Assembly (NCBI RefSeq): GCF_010685995.1 | Contig: NZ_JAAGWK010000025.1 | Coordinates: 1 to 64,000 of the forward strand | From: Goekera deserti | Lineage (GTDB): Bacteria > Actinomycetota > Actinomycetes > Mycobacteriales > Geodermatophilaceae | DNA: 64,000 nt | Reading direction: 5' to 3' | Shown here: positions 1 through 16,346 of the stretch, one piece after another | Position numbering within the stretch: the stretch's first letter is position 1 | How the letters are laid out: every line of letters starts with the position of its first letter | Notes under the pieces: generated by a model | Database searches by the model: none | The model's input: the letters and a program-made list of their open reading frames with translations, nothing else | Told to the model about the DNA's origin: nothing | Translations under genes and position numbers: made by a program

Positions 1-83
1 CCCGTGTCACTGCCACCCATCCCACCCCTCAGCTGGGGTGATGCAACGACCCCCTGACGCCGGGTCAGCTGATCACCGTGCGG

Positions 84-111
84 CCGAGCTCACCAACGTC
101 GGTGAGCTCGG
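84..111 (-). terminator. Hairpin downstream of the metallopeptidase gene
   Basis: An 11-bp perfect inverted repeat (84-94 with 101-111, loop AACGTC) lies about 100 bp beyond the stop of the leftward metallopeptidase gene, without a T run. Further short AGCTGATCA/TGATCAGCT repeats flank it. I see no gene in positions 1-213. Confidence 0.5.
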
Positions 112-213
112 ACGGACACTGATCAGCCGAGCTGATCAACGCTGAGAGCCGGCCCCGTCGCAGGGGCCCGCGCCGAGTGCCAGCGAGGTGTAGGGGGGCG
201 ACGGGGTCCTTCC

Positions 214-1638
214 TCAGACCCCGACGTCGCAGACGCCGGCGCCCTCGAAGAAGCCGCTGCGGTAGGTGTCGACCAGCTCGAACCCGGACAGCTCGCTGCC
301 CGGGAACACGGCCGCCTGCGTGCCGAAGTCGAGCAGGAACGAGATGGCCTCGTCCAGGTCACCGGGGGACAGCTGCGCCGTCTCCTGAGTCTCGTTGAAC
401 AGCTGCGCGGCGTACCAGCCGGCCAGGCAGATCGTCGACGTCGTCACCGCCTGCTCGTCGTCGTCCGGCAGGTCCAGCTGGGCGCGTGCCGCCTCGGCGT
501 AGGGCAGTGCGACGGCGGTGGCCACCGCGAAGTCACCGATCTCGTAGGCGGGCGCGATCAGGTCGGTCTCGTCGACGTAGACGGTCTGGTCGTCCGGGCA
601 GTAGCCGAGGTCGCGGTCGGCGTCCAGGTCCTCGCAGTCCGGCCCGCTGCCGGGGAAGAGCTCCACCGCCGGCGGCTGGAACCCCGCGTCGAAGAGCTGG
701 TCGAACGCCGTGGTCCAGAAGGTCTCCAGGGTGCTGACGGTGAACTCGAGGGTGTCGGCGGTGCGGGGGTCGTCGTCGCCGTCCTCCAGCGGCAGGTTGC
801 CGTTGTTGTCCAGGTCCTCGTCGTCGGTGAACGGCTGCTGGGTGAACACCCGCTCCCCGTCGCCGAAGGCGTCCCGGCAGGCCCCGGCGCCGCCGTCGTA
901 GCCCTCCTGGAACCCGGAGACGCGGTCGAAGAACGAGCCGTGTGCGCCCTGCTCGTCGGCGTCGGTGCCGACCGGGTCGCGGATGAGCAGGAAGCCCTGC
1001 AGGGCCTGGTCCAGCTCGGGCGCGCGCAGGCTGGTGTACTGCGCCTCGCCGTCAAGCACCCAGCGGGTGAACGAGCCGGCGAAGCAGTCGGCCTGGGTCT
1101 CGGCGTTGATGCTGGCCTGGGGTGCGTCGTCGTAGCGGGCCTGGATGGCGTGGCCCCACTCGTGCGCCATCACCAGCGAGGGCAGGTAGCGGCCGTACTC
1201 GCCGGCGAGCTCGGCCATGAACGACCGGTCGTAGGTGATGCCGTCGCTGTTGGGGTAGTCGGGGGCAGCGCAGTAGTAGGCGTTGTCCTCGACGTCGGCG
1301 ACCTCCAGGCCGCAGGTGAGGCCGTCGGGGTAGTCGGCCGGGTCGAAGTCGTCCGGGTCGACGGAGTTCAGCGTCCCGGCCAGCGGCTCCCAGGACCCGC
1401 CGAACGTCTCCGGGAAGGTCTGCTGCCAGTAGGTGTCCAGGTCGGCGAGCGCGTCCCGGGCGGTGTCGTCGACCGGGTCGCCCACCACGGAGCCGTCGAT
1501 GCGCTGCTGGTCGGGGGAGACGTCCTGCGCGATGCCCGCGCCGGGCCGGCCCTGGCCGGTGACCGCGGTGGCGCAGCCGGTGAGCAGCAGGCCGCAGGCG
1601 GCTCCGGCCGCGAGACCGCGGCGCAGGACGTGCCTCAT
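214..1638 (-). CDS. Putative lipoprotein, neutral zinc metallopeptidase family (YpfJ-like)
   Basis: The 474-residue product starts with a lipoprotein signal: an Arg-containing n-region, a hydrophobic stretch and the lipobox LLTGC with the lipidated Cys near residue 22. It is probably anchored on the outer face of the membrane. The zinc signature HEWGHAIQ sits near residue 160, followed by ETQADCFAG, where a downstream acidic residue would be the third ligand; this layout is typical of the YpfJ/neutral zinc metallopeptidase family (family knowledge). The C-terminal half is Asp/Glu-rich and lacks a recognisable domain. A GAGGGAG ribosome site precedes the ATG by about nine bases. It is downstream of glgB but separated by a 17-bp hairpin, so it is probably transcribed alone. 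The substrate is unknown. Confidence 0.8.
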   Translation of the reverse strand: MRHVLRRGLAAGAACGLLLTGCATAVTGQGRPGAGIAQDVSPDQQRIDGSVVGDPVDDTARDALADLDTYWQQTFPETFGGSWEPLAGTLNSVDPDDFDPADYPDGLTCGLEVADVEDNAYYCAAPDYPNSDGITYDRSFMAELAGEYGRYLPSLVMAHEWGHAIQARYDDAPQASINAETQADCFAGSFTRWVLDGEAQYTSLRAPELDQALQGFLLIRDPVGTDADEQGAHGSFFDRVSGFQEGYDGGAGACRDAFGDGERVFTQQPFTDDEDLDNNGNLPLEDGDDDPRTADTLEFTVSTLETFWTTAFDQLFDAGFQPPAVELFPGSGPDCEDLDADRDLGYCPDDQTVYVDETDLIAPAYEIGDFAVATAVALPYAEAARAQLDLPDDDEQAVTTSTICLAGWYAAQLFNETQETAQLSPGDLDEAISFLLDFGTQAAVFPGSELSGFELVDTYRSGFFEGAGVCDVGV

Positions 1639-1740
1639 GGTCGTCGTCTCCCTCGATCACCCGGCGGTGGGCGGGCCCCGGGCCGGTACCCGCCATGATG
1701 CCCGGTCAGCGGCCCGGGCGGCGGGCGCCCGCCGGGGACG

Positions 1741-1778
1741 GCGGTGCGGTGCCACCCGTGGGGGTGGCACCGCACCGC
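1741..1778 (-). terminator. Terminator of the glgE-treS-mak-glgB operon
   Basis: A perfect 17-bp inverted repeat (1741-1757 with 1762-1778, loop GTGG) lies 20 bp past the glgB stop. There is no clear T tract, as is common in high-GC actinobacteria. It separates glgB from the metallopeptidase gene. Confidence 0.75.
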
Positions 1779-1797
1779 GTACCCGCGACCTCGGGGG

Positions 1798-4620
1798 TCA
1801 GCCCTCGTGCAGGAACCAGACCGTGCCCAGCGGGGGCGCCGCGATGGTCGCCGAGAACGGCTGGCCGTGCCACGGCTCCTCCACGGCGTCGACCCCGCCG
1901 AGGTTGCCGACGCCGGAGCCGCCGTAGGCCTCGGCGTCGGTGTTGAGCACCTCGCGCCAGCGGCCACCACGCGGCAGCCCGACCCGGTACTCCTGGTGCG
2001 GGGTGCCGGCGAAGTTCGCCACGCAGGCCAGCGCCTGACCGCCCGCGCCGTAGCGCAGGAAGCTGAGCGTGTTGCCGCCGGCGTCGTTGGCGTCGATCCA
2101 GGCGAAGCCCGCCGGGTCGACGTCCTGGCTCCACAGGGCCTCGGACTCGGTGTAGCGGCCGTTCAGGTCACGTACCAGGTCGAGCACGCCGCGGTGCGCC
2201 GGGTCGTCCAGGTGCCACCAGTCCAGCGAGCGGCTCTCGGCCCACTCGCCGTCCTGGGCGAACTCCTGGCCCATGAACAGCAGCTGCTTGCCTGGGTGCG
2301 CCCACATGTAGGCCAGGTAGGCGCGCAGGTTGGCCAGCTGCTGCCACCGGTCGCCGGGCATCTTGCGCAGCAGCGAGCCCTTGCCGTACACGACCTCGTC
2401 GTGGCTGATCGGCAGCACGTAGTTCTCCGAGTACGCGTACACCAGGGAGAACGTCAGCTGGTTGTGGTGGTAGACGCGGTGCACCGGCTGCTTCTCCACG
2501 TAGCCGAGCGAGTCGTGCATCCAGCCCATGTTCCACTTGAACCCGAACCCGAGACCGCCCAGGTGGGTTGCCCGGGTGACCCCCGGCCACGCCGTCGACT
2601 CCTCGGCGATCGTCATGATCCCGGGCACCTCGCGGTAGAGCGTCGCGTTCATCTCCTGAAGGAAGGCCACCGCCTCGAGGTTCTCCCGGCCGCCGTGCAC
2701 GTTGGGCGACCACTCGCCGTCGTTGCGGCTGTAGTCCAGGTACAGCATCGAGGCGACGGCGTCGACGCGGATGCCGTCGATGTGGAACTCCTTGGCCCAG
2801 AAGAGCGCGTTGGCCACCAGGAAGTTGCGCACCTCCGACCGGCCGAAGTCGAACACCAGCGTGCCCCAGTCGGGCTGCTCGCCGCGGCGGGGGTCGCCGT
2901 GCTCGTACAGCGCCGTGCCGTCGAAGCGGGCCAGCGCCCAGGCGTCCTTGGGGAAGTGCGCGGGCACCCAGTCGACGATGACGCCGAGCCCGGCCTGGTG
3001 CGCCGTGTCGATGAAGTAGCGCAGGTCGTCGGGGGAGCCGAAGCGTGCGGTGGGTGCGTAGTAGGAGGTGACCTGGTAACCCCAGGACCCGCCGAACGGG
3101 TGCTCGGCCAGCGGCATGAACTCCAGGTGCGTGAACCCGGCGTCAGCGGCGTAGGCGACCAGCTCGTCGGCCATCTCCCGGTAGCTCAGGCCCTCGCGCC
3201 AGGAGCCCGCGTGCACCTCGTAGACGCTGACCGGCCGCTCGTGCCAGTTGCCCCGCGCCCGCTGCTCCAGCCACGCGTCGTCGCCCCACTCGTGGGTCGA
3301 GCGGGTGACGACGGAGGCGTTCAGCGGCGGGACCTCGGTGGCGAAGGCCATCGGGTCGCTCTTCTCCCGCCACACGCCGTCGCGGCCGAGCACGTGGAAG
3401 CGGTACCGCTGGCCGTCCTGCACGCCCGGGACGTAGATCTCCCACACGCCGGAGGAGCCCAGCGACCGCATCGGCAGCATCCGCGCCTGCCACATGTCGA
3501 AGTCGCCGGTGACCTTCACGCCCTGCGCGTTGGGCGCCCACACCGCGAACGAGGCGCCCTCGACCCGGCCGCCGGGGGTGTCGTAGCCGCGCAGGTGCGC
3601 GCCGAGCGCCTCCCACAGCCGCTCGTGCCGGCCCTCGCGGATCAGGTGCTGGTCGATCTCACCGAGCGTCGGCAGCCAGCGGTACGGATCGTCGACCAGG
3701 AACGTGTCGGTGCCGCCCGCGCCGTCGGGGTAGGTGACGTCGATCCGGTAGTCACCCGGCTGGGCGGGCAGCCGCGCCTCGAAGACGCCGCCGGGGTGCA
3801 GCTGCTGCGCGTCGTACCGGCTGCCGTCCTGGTCGACGACGACGACCGACACGGCGTCGGGCCGCAGGGTGCGCACCGCCCAGCCGCCCGGCACCTCGTG
3901 GGCGCCCAGGGTGGCGTGCGGGTCGTGCGACCAGCCGTCGACGATCGCCTGCATCTGCTCCTGCGTGGCCTCCTGCGGGCCGGCGGGCACGGCGGGCACC
4001 TCGACCGGGGCATCGGACGTCGCGTCGGACGGTGCGTCGGACGTGGCGGTGACGACGTCGGCCGCGACCGGTCCTCCCTCGACGTCGGCGACATCGCCGA
4101 CCGCCACGATCTCCGTGCTGGGTGCGGCGTCCTGGGGGGCGGACTCCGCGGCGACGTCGGCGGCCTCGGCGGCCGGTGCGTCCACGCTCGGGGCGAAACC
4201 GCTGCTGGACTCCTCGGTGGCCCAGGTGCCCGCGGGGTCCCCGCCCAGCGGGGCGTCCGGCGCCACGTCGGCGGCGGCCGGCGCCGTGTCGGCAGGTGCA
4301 GGTGCGGCCCCGGCGGGTGCAGTCGGGGCAGCCTTCTTGGCGGCACGCTTGCGCGGGGCCTTCGGGGCCGCGCCGTCGGCGGCTGCCGCGGCCTTCTTGG
4401 GTGCCCGCTTGCGCACCGGGGCCGGTGCGCTCTCGCCGAGGGACTCCACGGCGCCCGCGGTCGCCGCGGTGGCGGTGGCGGTCGCCTCGGCGGCCTTCTT
4501 CGCTGCCTTGCGCACCGTCTTCCGGGCTGCCTTGGTGACCTGCTCGACCGCGGCGGCCGCGACCTCCCCGGCGCCCGGCTGCTCGGACGTGCTCGTCGTG
4601 CCTGCGTCGTCGGTGCTCAT
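1798..4620 (-). CDS. glgB: 1,4-alpha-glucan branching enzyme with a long Lys/Ala-rich N-terminal extension
   Basis: Cytoplasmic GH13 enzyme that introduces alpha-1,6 branches into alpha-glucan. The enzyme proper begins near residue 220 with an N1 module (..[12 protein letters not shown]..), then the CBM48 domain and the (beta/alpha)8 catalytic domain. The nucleophile is D620 in IRVDAVASM, the acid/base Glu is in [11 protein letters not shown] and the third Asp is in LPISHDEVV. With 940 residues it is about 200 longer than usual. The extra N-terminus holds [15 protein letters not shown]-type repeats (about 30-100) like histone-H1 tails, then an acidic Ala/Pro/Asp-rich stretch (about 100-215). 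The first ATG, with GGAG six bases upstream, is the start consistent with translation of the extension; a start near residue 223 would give a normal-length enzyme. It is the last gene of the GlgE operon, 79 bp after mak. Confidence 0.93.
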   Translation of the reverse strand: MSTDDAGTTSTSEQPGAGEVAAAAVEQVTKAARKTVRKAAKKAAEATATATAATAGAVESLGESAPAPVRKRAPKKAAAAADGAAPKAPRKRAAKKAAPTAPAGAAPAPADTAPAAADVAPDAPLGGDPAGTWATEESSSGFAPSVDAPAAEAADVAAESAPQDAAPSTEIVAVGDVADVEGGPVAADVVTATSDAPSDATSDAPVEVPAVPAGPQEATQEQMQAIVDGWSHDPHATLGAHEVPGGWAVRTLRPDAVSVVVVDQDGSRYDAQQLHPGGVFEARLPAQPGDYRIDVTYPDGAGGTDTFLVDDPYRWLPTLGEIDQHLIREGRHERLWEALGAHLRGYDTPGGRVEGASFAVWAPNAQGVKVTGDFDMWQARMLPMRSLGSSGVWEIYVPGVQDGQRYRFHVLGRDGVWREKSDPMAFATEVPPLNASVVTRSTHEWGDDAWLEQRARGNWHERPVSVYEVHAGSWREGLSYREMADELVAYAADAGFTHLEFMPLAEHPFGGSWGYQVTSYYAPTARFGSPDDLRYFIDTAHQAGLGVIVDWVPAHFPKDAWALARFDGTALYEHGDPRRGEQPDWGTLVFDFGRSEVRNFLVANALFWAKEFHIDGIRVDAVASMLYLDYSRNDGEWSPNVHGGRENLEAVAFLQEMNATLYREVPGIMTIAEESTAWPGVTRATHLGGLGFGFKWNMGWMHDSLGYVEKQPVHRVYHHNQLTFSLVYAYSENYVLPISHDEVVYGKGSLLRKMPGDRWQQLANLRAYLAYMWAHPGKQLLFMGQEFAQDGEWAESRSLDWWHLDDPAHRGVLDLVRDLNGRYTESEALWSQDVDPAGFAWIDANDAGGNTLSFLRYGAGGQALACVANFAGTPHQEYRVGLPRGGRWREVLNTDAEAYGGSGVGNLGGVDAVEEPWHGQPFSATIAAPPLGTVWFLHEG

Positions 4621-4699
4621 GCTCGCTCCGTCCTCAGGTCGGTGGTGCGTCGTGCTGGTGGCTGTCCTCGCCGCGCTGGGCCGGTGGACCCGGTCCCGG

Positions 4700-6060
4700 T
4701 CACTCCCCGGCGCTCAGACGCGACAGCGAGGTCAGCGGGATCATGAGCCAGTTCGGCCGGTTCCGCGCCTCGTAGACGCACTCGTAGACGGCCTTGTCGG
4801 CCTCGAAGGCCCGCAGCAGGGGCGACCCGCCGCACGGGTCGAGCCCGCTGGCCTCGGAGTACCCGGTGCAGAAGGCCGCGCGGTTGCGCTCGGCCCACTC
4901 CTGCGCGCGGTAGGCCCGCTGGTTGTCCTCCGGCTGCTCGATGAGCATGTGCCGGGCGGCGTAGTCGAAGGACCGGAGCATCCCGGCGACGTCGCGCAGC
5001 GGCGTGTCCAGCTCCCGGCGCTCGGCCAGCGGCCGGGCCGGCTCGCCCTCGAAGTCGAGCACCACCCAGCCGGTCGCGGTGCGCAGCACCTGGCCCAGGT
5101 GCAGGTCGCCGTGCACCCGCTGGCGCACCACCGGCTCCTCGGTGCGGGCCACCGCGGCGTAGAGCCGGCGCAGCCCGTCGGCGTGCGCCGCGAGCTCCGG
5201 GACGACGGCGACCGCGGCGTCCAGCCGGGCGTTCATCGCGGCGGCCACCTCGTCGTACCAGGCGCGCTCGGCCGGCTCGCTGGGCAGCACCCGGGCGAGG
5301 TCGGCGTGCACCGAGGCGGTGGCCGCACCCAGCCGCTCGCTCTCCCCGGCGAAGTCCCCACCGACCTCGTCGGCGTGCAGGTCGGCCTCGGCGTACAGGT
5401 CGCGGACACTGGCCGTGGCCAGCCGCCACCCGTCGCTGGCGTTGGACACGAAGCTCTGCAGCATGCCCACCGTGGCGGGCTCGCCGTCGGCGTCGTCGAT
5501 CTCGATGTGGCCCAGCAGCGGGGCGATGTGCTCGTTGTCGGCCCGGCGCAGCGCGTCGTGGATCTCCACGTCGGGGTTCAGGCCGGGCTCCAGCCGCCGG
5601 AACAGCTTGAGGATCGCGGTCTGCCCGAACACCAGCGAGGTGTTGCTCTGCTCGGTGGAGATGACGTCGCCCGGGGTGCCCTCGGGGATGTAGTCGACGC
5701 CGGCCGGGTGGAAGCGCATCGGCCCGACGGTCGCGGCGGCCACCAGGTTGGTCAGCCACGGCACGGTGGCGTCCCGGTCGCGCAGCGCGTCGTAGGCGTA
5801 GGTCTCCCGGCCGCTGTAGGGGATGGTGCCGACGAAGGCGTGCGCGAGCTCCTCGACGTGGTGGTCGCGCCAGGACAGCGGCACCAGGTAGGTGTCCGCG
5901 GCGCCGTCGGTGAAGGTGACGCGGACGCGGTGCACCGAGACGGCCGGGTCGCCCTCGTCGAGGAAGAACCCCTCCTCGTCGACGTCGGCCCACTCGCGGC
6001 CCTTGCCGCCGAACCAGCGCTGGTGCGGCATCCACTCCCGCAGGAGGTCGGTCAGTGCGC

Positions 6061-6064
<4 letters not shown>
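4700..6064 (-). CDS. mak: Maltokinase
   Basis: Phosphorylates maltose with ATP to maltose-1-phosphate, the donor used by GlgE. The 454-residue length fits the family. It has an N-terminal cap domain ([14 protein letters not shown]) and an aminoglycoside-phosphotransferase-like kinase core with the catalytic loop [11 protein letters not shown] and the metal-binding DFEGEPARP. Its ATG overlaps the treS stop in an ATGA tetranucleotide, so translation is probably coupled to TreS, with which Mak forms a complex in mycobacteria (family knowledge). A GAGGGGG ribosome site lies about seven bases upstream. Confidence 0.95.
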
Positions 6065-7902
<1,838 letters not shown>

Positions 7903-7943
7903 GGGGTGGATGTCCTCCGGGACGGTGGGAGGGGCGGCTCGGC

Positions 7944-7961
7944 GGCCCCCGTGCGGGGGCC
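7944..7961 (-). terminator. Hairpin between glgE and treS
   Basis: GGCCCCC-GTGC-GGGGGCC, flanked by further complementary CGGC/GCCG bases, lies in the 92-bp glgE-treS gap. It may be a partial terminator or an mRNA-stability element; the genes are otherwise arranged as one operon. Confidence 0.4.
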
Positions 7962-7994
7962 CGCCGCGAGCTCGCGAGTGGTGGGAGGCACGGT

Positions 7995-9992
<1,998 letters not shown>

Positions 9993-9999
9993 CACGATC

Positions 10000-10005
10000 A
10001 CGCTA
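10000..10005 (-). promoter_or_regulatory. Leaderless -10 box of glgE
   Basis: TAGCGT on the minus strand, seven bases before the ATG, which predicts that transcription starts at the start codon. Confidence 0.65.
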
Positions 10006-10166
10006 GCCGCGTCCGGGAGCCGCGGCACGTCGGCGAGCTGCCGGTCACCTGCCGCCCGCCGTCCGGCCACCGTGCCGACCGCCGCCGTCCACGCCGCCAC
10101 CCGGCCCCGGAGGTCGGCCAGCCGGCGGCAGAGGTGACCCAGGACACCCGCGAGCGCCCCTCTCGC

Positions 10167-10172
10167 TAGGCT
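10167..10172 (+). promoter_or_regulatory. Leaderless -10 box of glgP
   Basis: TAGGCT, then seven bases, then the GTG start. With the glgE box it forms a divergent promoter pair about 160 bp apart in the 187-bp intergenic region. Confidence 0.65.
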
Positions 10173-10179
10173 CTCCGCC

Positions 10180-12729
10180 GTGCGCGCCCTCCGACGGTTC
10201 ACAGTCCGAGCATCACTCCCCGACGCGTTGACGCCCCTGTCCCAGCTGGTGATGAACCTGCGCTGGTCCTGGCACCCGGAGACCCGCGACCTGTTCGAGG
10301 CGCTGGACCCGGAGCTCTGGGCCTCCTGCGGCGGCGACCCGGTCACCGTCCTCGGCGAGGTCTCCGCCGAGCGGCTGGCGACCCTGGCCAAGGACCGCAA
10401 GTTCGTCCGCCGGCTCACCGACGTCGTCGACGACCTCGACGACTACCTCGCCGCCCCGCACTGGTACCAGTCGCTGCCCGACACCGCGCCGAAGGCGATC
10501 GCCTACTTCTCCGCCGAGTTCGGCATCACCGAGGTGCTGCCCCAGTACTCCGGTGGCCTGGGCATCCTCGCCGGTGACCACCTCAAGGCCGCCTCCGACC
10601 TCGGCGTCCCGCTGATCGGGGTCGGGCTGCTCTACCGGGCCGGCTACTTCTCCCAGGGCCTGTCCGCCGACGGCTGGCAGCTCGAGCACTACCCGGCCCT
10701 GGACCCGCACGGGCTGCCGGTCAAGCTGCTGCGCCGCTCCGACGGGTCCGCGGTCGTCGTCACCGTCCCGCTCCCCGAGGCCCGCACCCTGCACGCCCAC
10801 GTGTGGCGCGCCCAGGTCGGCCGGGTCTCGCTGCTGCTGCTGGACACCGACATCGAGGAGAACACCCCCGCCGAGCGCGGGGTCACCGACCGGCTCTACG
10901 GCGGCGACGAGGACCACCGCCTGCGCCAGGAGATGCTGCTGGGCATCGGCGGGGTGCGGGCGCTGCGCGAGTACTGCTCGATCACCGGCACGCCGGCCCC
11001 CGAGGTGTTCCACGCCAACGAGGGCCACGCCGGCTTCCAGGGCGTCGAGCGCATCCGCGAGCTCACCGAGACCCACGGCCTGTCCTTCAACGAGGCCCTG
11101 CAGGCGGTGCGCGGCGGCACGGTGTTCACCACCCACACCCCGGTGCCGGCCGGCATCGACCGCTTCCCCCGCGCCCTGATCGAGCGGTACTTCGCCGGCT
11201 TCGGCGTCCCGGTGGACCGGATGCTGGCCCTGGGCGCCGAGGCGGACCCGACGAAGTTCAACATGGCGCACATGGGCCTGCGGCTGGGCCAGCGCGCCAA
11301 CGGCGTCAGCCAGCTGCACGGCGACGTCTCGCGCGGGATGTTCGGCGACCTGTGGCCCGGTTTCGACGAGCCCGACGTGCCGATCAGCTCCATCACCAAC
11401 GGCGTGCACGCCCCCACCTGGACCGCCCGCGAGCTGGTCGAGATGGGCACCCAGAGCACCAGCCAGGGCGACCCGGTCGACGTCGACGGCCCGGTGTGGT
11501 TCGACGGCGTGGACCGCATCCCCGCCGGTGAGCTGTGGACCGCCCGGCGGATGCTGCGCGGCCGCCTGGTCGGTGAGATCCGACGCCGCCTGCGGGAGAC
11601 GGCGCTGTCCCGCGGGGCGTCGGTGGCCGAGGTCGGCTGGACCGACACCGCCTTCGACCCCGACGTGCTCACCATCGGCTTCGCCCGGCGGGTGCCCAGC
11701 TACAAGCGGCTGACCCTGATGCTGCGCGACCCCGCCCGGCTCAAGGCCCTGCTGCTGGACCCCGAGCGGCCCATCCAGCTGGTCATCGCCGGCAAGAGCC
11801 ACCCGGCCGACGACGGCGGCAAGCAGCTGATCCAGCAGATCGTCAAGTTCGCCGACGACCCGGAGATCCGGCACCGCATCGCGTTCCTGCCCGGCTACGA
11901 CATCGGGATGGCCCGGTACCTGTACTGGGGCTGCGACGTCTGGCTGAACAACCCGCTGCGCCCGCTGGAGGCCTGCGGCACGTCCGGCATGAAGTCCGCG
12001 CTCAACGGCGGGCTGAACCTGTCCATCAAGGACGGCTGGTGGGACGAGTGGTTCGACGGCCAGAACGGCTGGGCGATCCCCACCGCCGACGGCATCGACG
12101 ACGCCGACCGCCGGGACGAGATCGAGGCCCGCGGCATCTACGACCTGATCAGCACCCAGGTGCTGCCGCGGTTCTACGAGACCGACCGGGACGGCGTGCC
12201 CACCCGGTGGGTGGAGATGGTCAAGCACACGCTGAAGAACCTCGGCCCCAAGGTGCTGGCCACCCGGATGGTCAGCGACTACGTGCAGCAGCTGTACGTG
12301 CCGGCCGCGGTGTCCGCCCGCAACCTCGCCGGCGACGGCTACGCGGTGGCCCGCACCGAGGCGAACTGGCGCCAGCACCTGCTGGAGCACTGGGGTGCGG
12401 TGCGGGTGGCCCACGTCGAGGCCACCGGCGCCGGGGACACCCCGGAGATCGGCTCCACGCTGGACCTGCGCGCCGAGGTGGAGCTGCCGGGGCTGAGCCC
12501 GGCCGACGTCGAGGTGCAGGCCGCCTACGGCCGGGTCGACGACGCCGACGGGCTGCACGACGTGACCACGGTGCCCATGCAGCTGGAGACCACCGAGGGC
12601 AGCCGGCACTGGTTCACCGCCACGCTGCCGCTGGAGCGCACCGGGGCCTTCGGGTACACGGTGCGCGTGCTGCCGCACTCGTCGAACATGGCCGACCCGG
12701 CCGAGCTCGGCGTGGTCAGCGTCGCCTGA
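10180..12729 (+). CDS. glgP: Alpha-glucan phosphorylase (mycobacterial-type GlgP)
   Basis: PLP-dependent GT35 phosphorylase releasing glucose-1-phosphate from the non-reducing ends of alpha-glucan; 849 residues, the length of the actinobacterial subfamily with the N-terminal DUF3417 region ([20 protein letters not shown]). The PLP lysine lies in [12 protein letters not shown], followed by the conserved [11 protein letters not shown]. The GTG start is supported by the leaderless promoter box seven bases upstream. It faces away from the synthetic glgE operon, so synthesis and breakdown share one regulatory region. A hairpin follows the stop. Confidence 0.95.
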   Translation: MRALRRFTVRASLPDALTPLSQLVMNLRWSWHPETRDLFEALDPELWASCGGDPVTVLGEVSAERLATLAKDRKFVRRLTDVVDDLDDYLAAPHWYQSLPDTAPKAIAYFSAEFGITEVLPQYSGGLGILAGDHLKAASDLGVPLIGVGLLYRAGYFSQGLSADGWQLEHYPALDPHGLPVKLLRRSDGSAVVVTVPLPEARTLHAHVWRAQVGRVSLLLLDTDIEENTPAERGVTDRLYGGDEDHRLRQEMLLGIGGVRALREYCSITGTPAPEVFHANEGHAGFQGVERIRELTETHGLSFNEALQAVRGGTVFTTHTPVPAGIDRFPRALIERYFAGFGVPVDRMLALGAEADPTKFNMAHMGLRLGQRANGVSQLHGDVSRGMFGDLWPGFDEPDVPISSITNGVHAPTWTARELVEMGTQSTSQGDPVDVDGPVWFDGVDRIPAGELWTARRMLRGRLVGEIRRRLRETALSRGASVAEVGWTDTAFDPDVLTIGFARRVPSYKRLTLMLRDPARLKALLLDPERPIQLVIAGKSHPADDGGKQLIQQIVKFADDPEIRHRIAFLPGYDIGMARYLYWGCDVWLNNPLRPLEACGTSGMKSALNGGLNLSIKDGWWDEWFDGQNGWAIPTADGIDDADRRDEIEARGIYDLISTQVLPRFYETDRDGVPTRWVEMVKHTLKNLGPKVLATRMVSDYVQQLYVPAAVSARNLAGDGYAVARTEANWRQHLLEHWGAVRVAHVEATGAGDTPEIGSTLDLRAEVELPGLSPADVEVQAAYGRVDDADGLHDVTTVPMQLETTEGSRHWFTATLPLERTGAFGYTVRVLPHSSNMADPAELGVVSVA

Positions 12730-12742
12730 CGAAGGAGAAGGA

Positions 12743-12794
12743 CCCCGCTGCCCCCCGCCCGACGCTCCGCGCCGGGCGGGGCCCTGCAGCGGGG
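12743..12794 (+). terminator. Terminator after glgP
   Basis: Outer 9-bp arms CCCCGCTGC (12743-12751) and GCAGCGGGG (12786-12794) enclose a second CCCGCCC/GGGCGGG stem, 13 bp after the stop. No T run. G-rich but otherwise featureless DNA follows up to about 12940. Confidence 0.7.
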
Positions 12795-12948
12795 CCAGGA
12801 GTCGGGGTGGGTGGGGGCTGGGGCCGGGGTGGGGTGGGGCTGCCGTCCCATCGCCGCTCAACCGCCCCGGCAGTCACACCCAGGCGTCACCCTCGCCACA
12901 CTCCGGCGTGGCTGGGGGGCGTCGGGGGCGGGATCGGGTGCGGATCAC

Positions 12949-12954
12949 TAGTCT
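12949..12954 (+). promoter_or_regulatory. Leaderless -10 box of the FHA-domain gene
   Basis: TAGTCT with seven bases to the ATG at 12962; it supports this start over upstream in-frame codons. Confidence 0.6.
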
Positions 12955-12961
12955 GCTCGTC

Positions 12962-13966
12962 ATGCCCGACCGCTGCGAAGTACTCCCCGGAGACTCCGTC
13001 GTCGCCCGTCGGGGCGGCGGCCTGCTGTGGGTGGACGCGCCCGGTTCGCCCGCCCTGGTGGCGACGCTGCACGCCTGCCTGGGGGTGGCCGGCCCGGGCG
13101 CCGACCGGGTGCTCACCGCGATCGCCCGGCAGGTGAACGAGCTGGCCGACAGCACGGCGTCCTTCGCGCTGGTGATCCTGGACAGCGAGGGCGGCACCGG
13201 GTCGGCCGTGGCGCTGTGGTCCGGCAAGGGCCAGCCGTCGGTGGACGGCGTCCCGGTGTCCGGGTCCTCGGTCGAGGGCTGCACGCTGGCCTCCGGTTTC
13301 GCCCTGGGGCAGACGCTCTACGTCGGCCCCGGCCAGGCCGGTGTCGCCGTCCCACCGGGGGTGGCCTTCGACCTCACCGAGGGCACCGTGCCCGGGTCCG
13401 GTGCGCTGCTGCAGCTGGCCGCCTCGGCGCCGCCCGCGGTCGCCGTCCCGCAGTCCGGGGCGCCGTCGGGTGCCGGGCACCTGGGCTCCTCGTCGTTCGG
13501 CTCCTCGCCGGACTCCGGCTTCGGCAGCTCCGCGGGCTTCGGCTCCCGGCAGGACTCCGGCTTCGGCCGGCAGGCCCCGGCCCCGGTCGGCGAGGCCACT
13601 GCCTTCTGGTCACCCGACCCGCCGGCCGCCCCCGTGCTGCGCTTCGACGACGGCCTCGTCGTCACCGTGGACGAGGACCTCGTGCTGGGCCGGCGCCCCG
13701 ACGGGCACGACCTGGTCACCGGCGGCGGCGCCCGCGGCGTCCCGATCGCCGACACGCAGAACGTGCTCTCCTCCGCCCACGCCGCCATCCAGCGCTCCGG
13801 CCGGGACGTGTCGCTGGTCGACCTCGGCTCGCTGAACGGCACCCACGTCGCCGGCCCCGAGGCCACCGAGTGGACCCAGCTGGAGCCCGGCGTCGCGCAC
13901 CCGCTCGCCGACGGCGACCGCCTGCTGCTCGGCTGGACCGTCATCACCTTCGAGCAGCCCGAGTGA
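12962..13966 (+). CDS. FHA-domain protein
   Basis: A 334-residue cytoplasmic protein. The C-terminal ~110 residues form a forkhead-associated domain that would bind phosphothreonine peptides: LGRRPDGHDLV, the SSAHAAIQ segment (Ser-x-x-His of FHA folds), LVDLGSLNGTHV and a closing LADGDRLLLGWTVITF. The first ~165 residues (MPDRCEVLPGDSVVARRGGG..) are a separate domain I do not recognise. The two are joined by a Gly/Ser/Phe-rich linker with repeated SSFGSS and DSGFG units. It lies alone between glgP and glgX; no Ser/Thr kinase gene is nearby in the window, so the phospho-partner is unknown. Confidence 0.8.
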   Translation: MPDRCEVLPGDSVVARRGGGLLWVDAPGSPALVATLHACLGVAGPGADRVLTAIARQVNELADSTASFALVILDSEGGTGSAVALWSGKGQPSVDGVPVSGSSVEGCTLASGFALGQTLYVGPGQAGVAVPPGVAFDLTEGTVPGSGALLQLAASAPPAVAVPQSGAPSGAGHLGSSSFGSSPDSGFGSSAGFGSRQDSGFGRQAPAPVGEATAFWSPDPPAAPVLRFDDGLVVTVDEDLVLGRRPDGHDLVTGGGARGVPIADTQNVLSSAHAAIQRSGRDVSLVDLGSLNGTHVAGPEATEWTQLEPGVAHPLADGDRLLLGWTVITFEQPE

Positions 13967-14098
13967 GGCTGTGACGTCGCGGTCCTCCGGACCGCACCGC
14001 GACCATGAGCCGTCCCCCTGGTGAGCTGAGCGTGTCCTGCGGTCCCCGGCGGGAGCCTCCGGCCCCGCGCCGGGTCCCGCACCTCCACAACCGACACG

Positions 14099-14134
14099 AA
14101 CAGCCCGCCACGATGGCCATCGTGGCGGGCTGTT
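14099..14134. terminator. Bidirectional terminator between the FHA gene and glgX
   Basis: Perfect 16-bp stem (14099-14114 with 14119-14134, loop GGCC) between two convergent genes; it serves both strands. Confidence 0.85.
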
Positions 14135-14157
14135 CTGTCCCGGGTGAGCGCGCCGGG

Positions 14158-16305
<2,148 letters not shown>

Positions 16306-16346
16306 GGTGCCAACACCTCCGCCGGTGGAGTTGGTTGGATGGGGGC

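Noticed and set aside
123-362. Short open frame at the left edge
   Set aside because: It overlaps the 3' end of the metallopeptidase gene in another frame, is Arg/Ser/Pro-rich and has no domain.
1744-4746. 1000-codon open frame on the + strand opposite glgB
   Set aside because: It mirrors glgB in a GC-rich genome where antisense stops are rare; composition is Val/His/Arg/Gly-rich with no domain, and glgB itself has clear catalytic motifs.
10213-12861. 882-codon open frame on the - strand opposite glgP
   Set aside because: Antisense shadow of a fully recognisable phosphorylase; no domain or promoter of its own.
12039-13136. 365-codon + strand frame spanning the end of glgP and the next gap
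   Set aside because: Out of frame with both glgP and the FHA gene, Arg-rich and crosses the glgP terminator.
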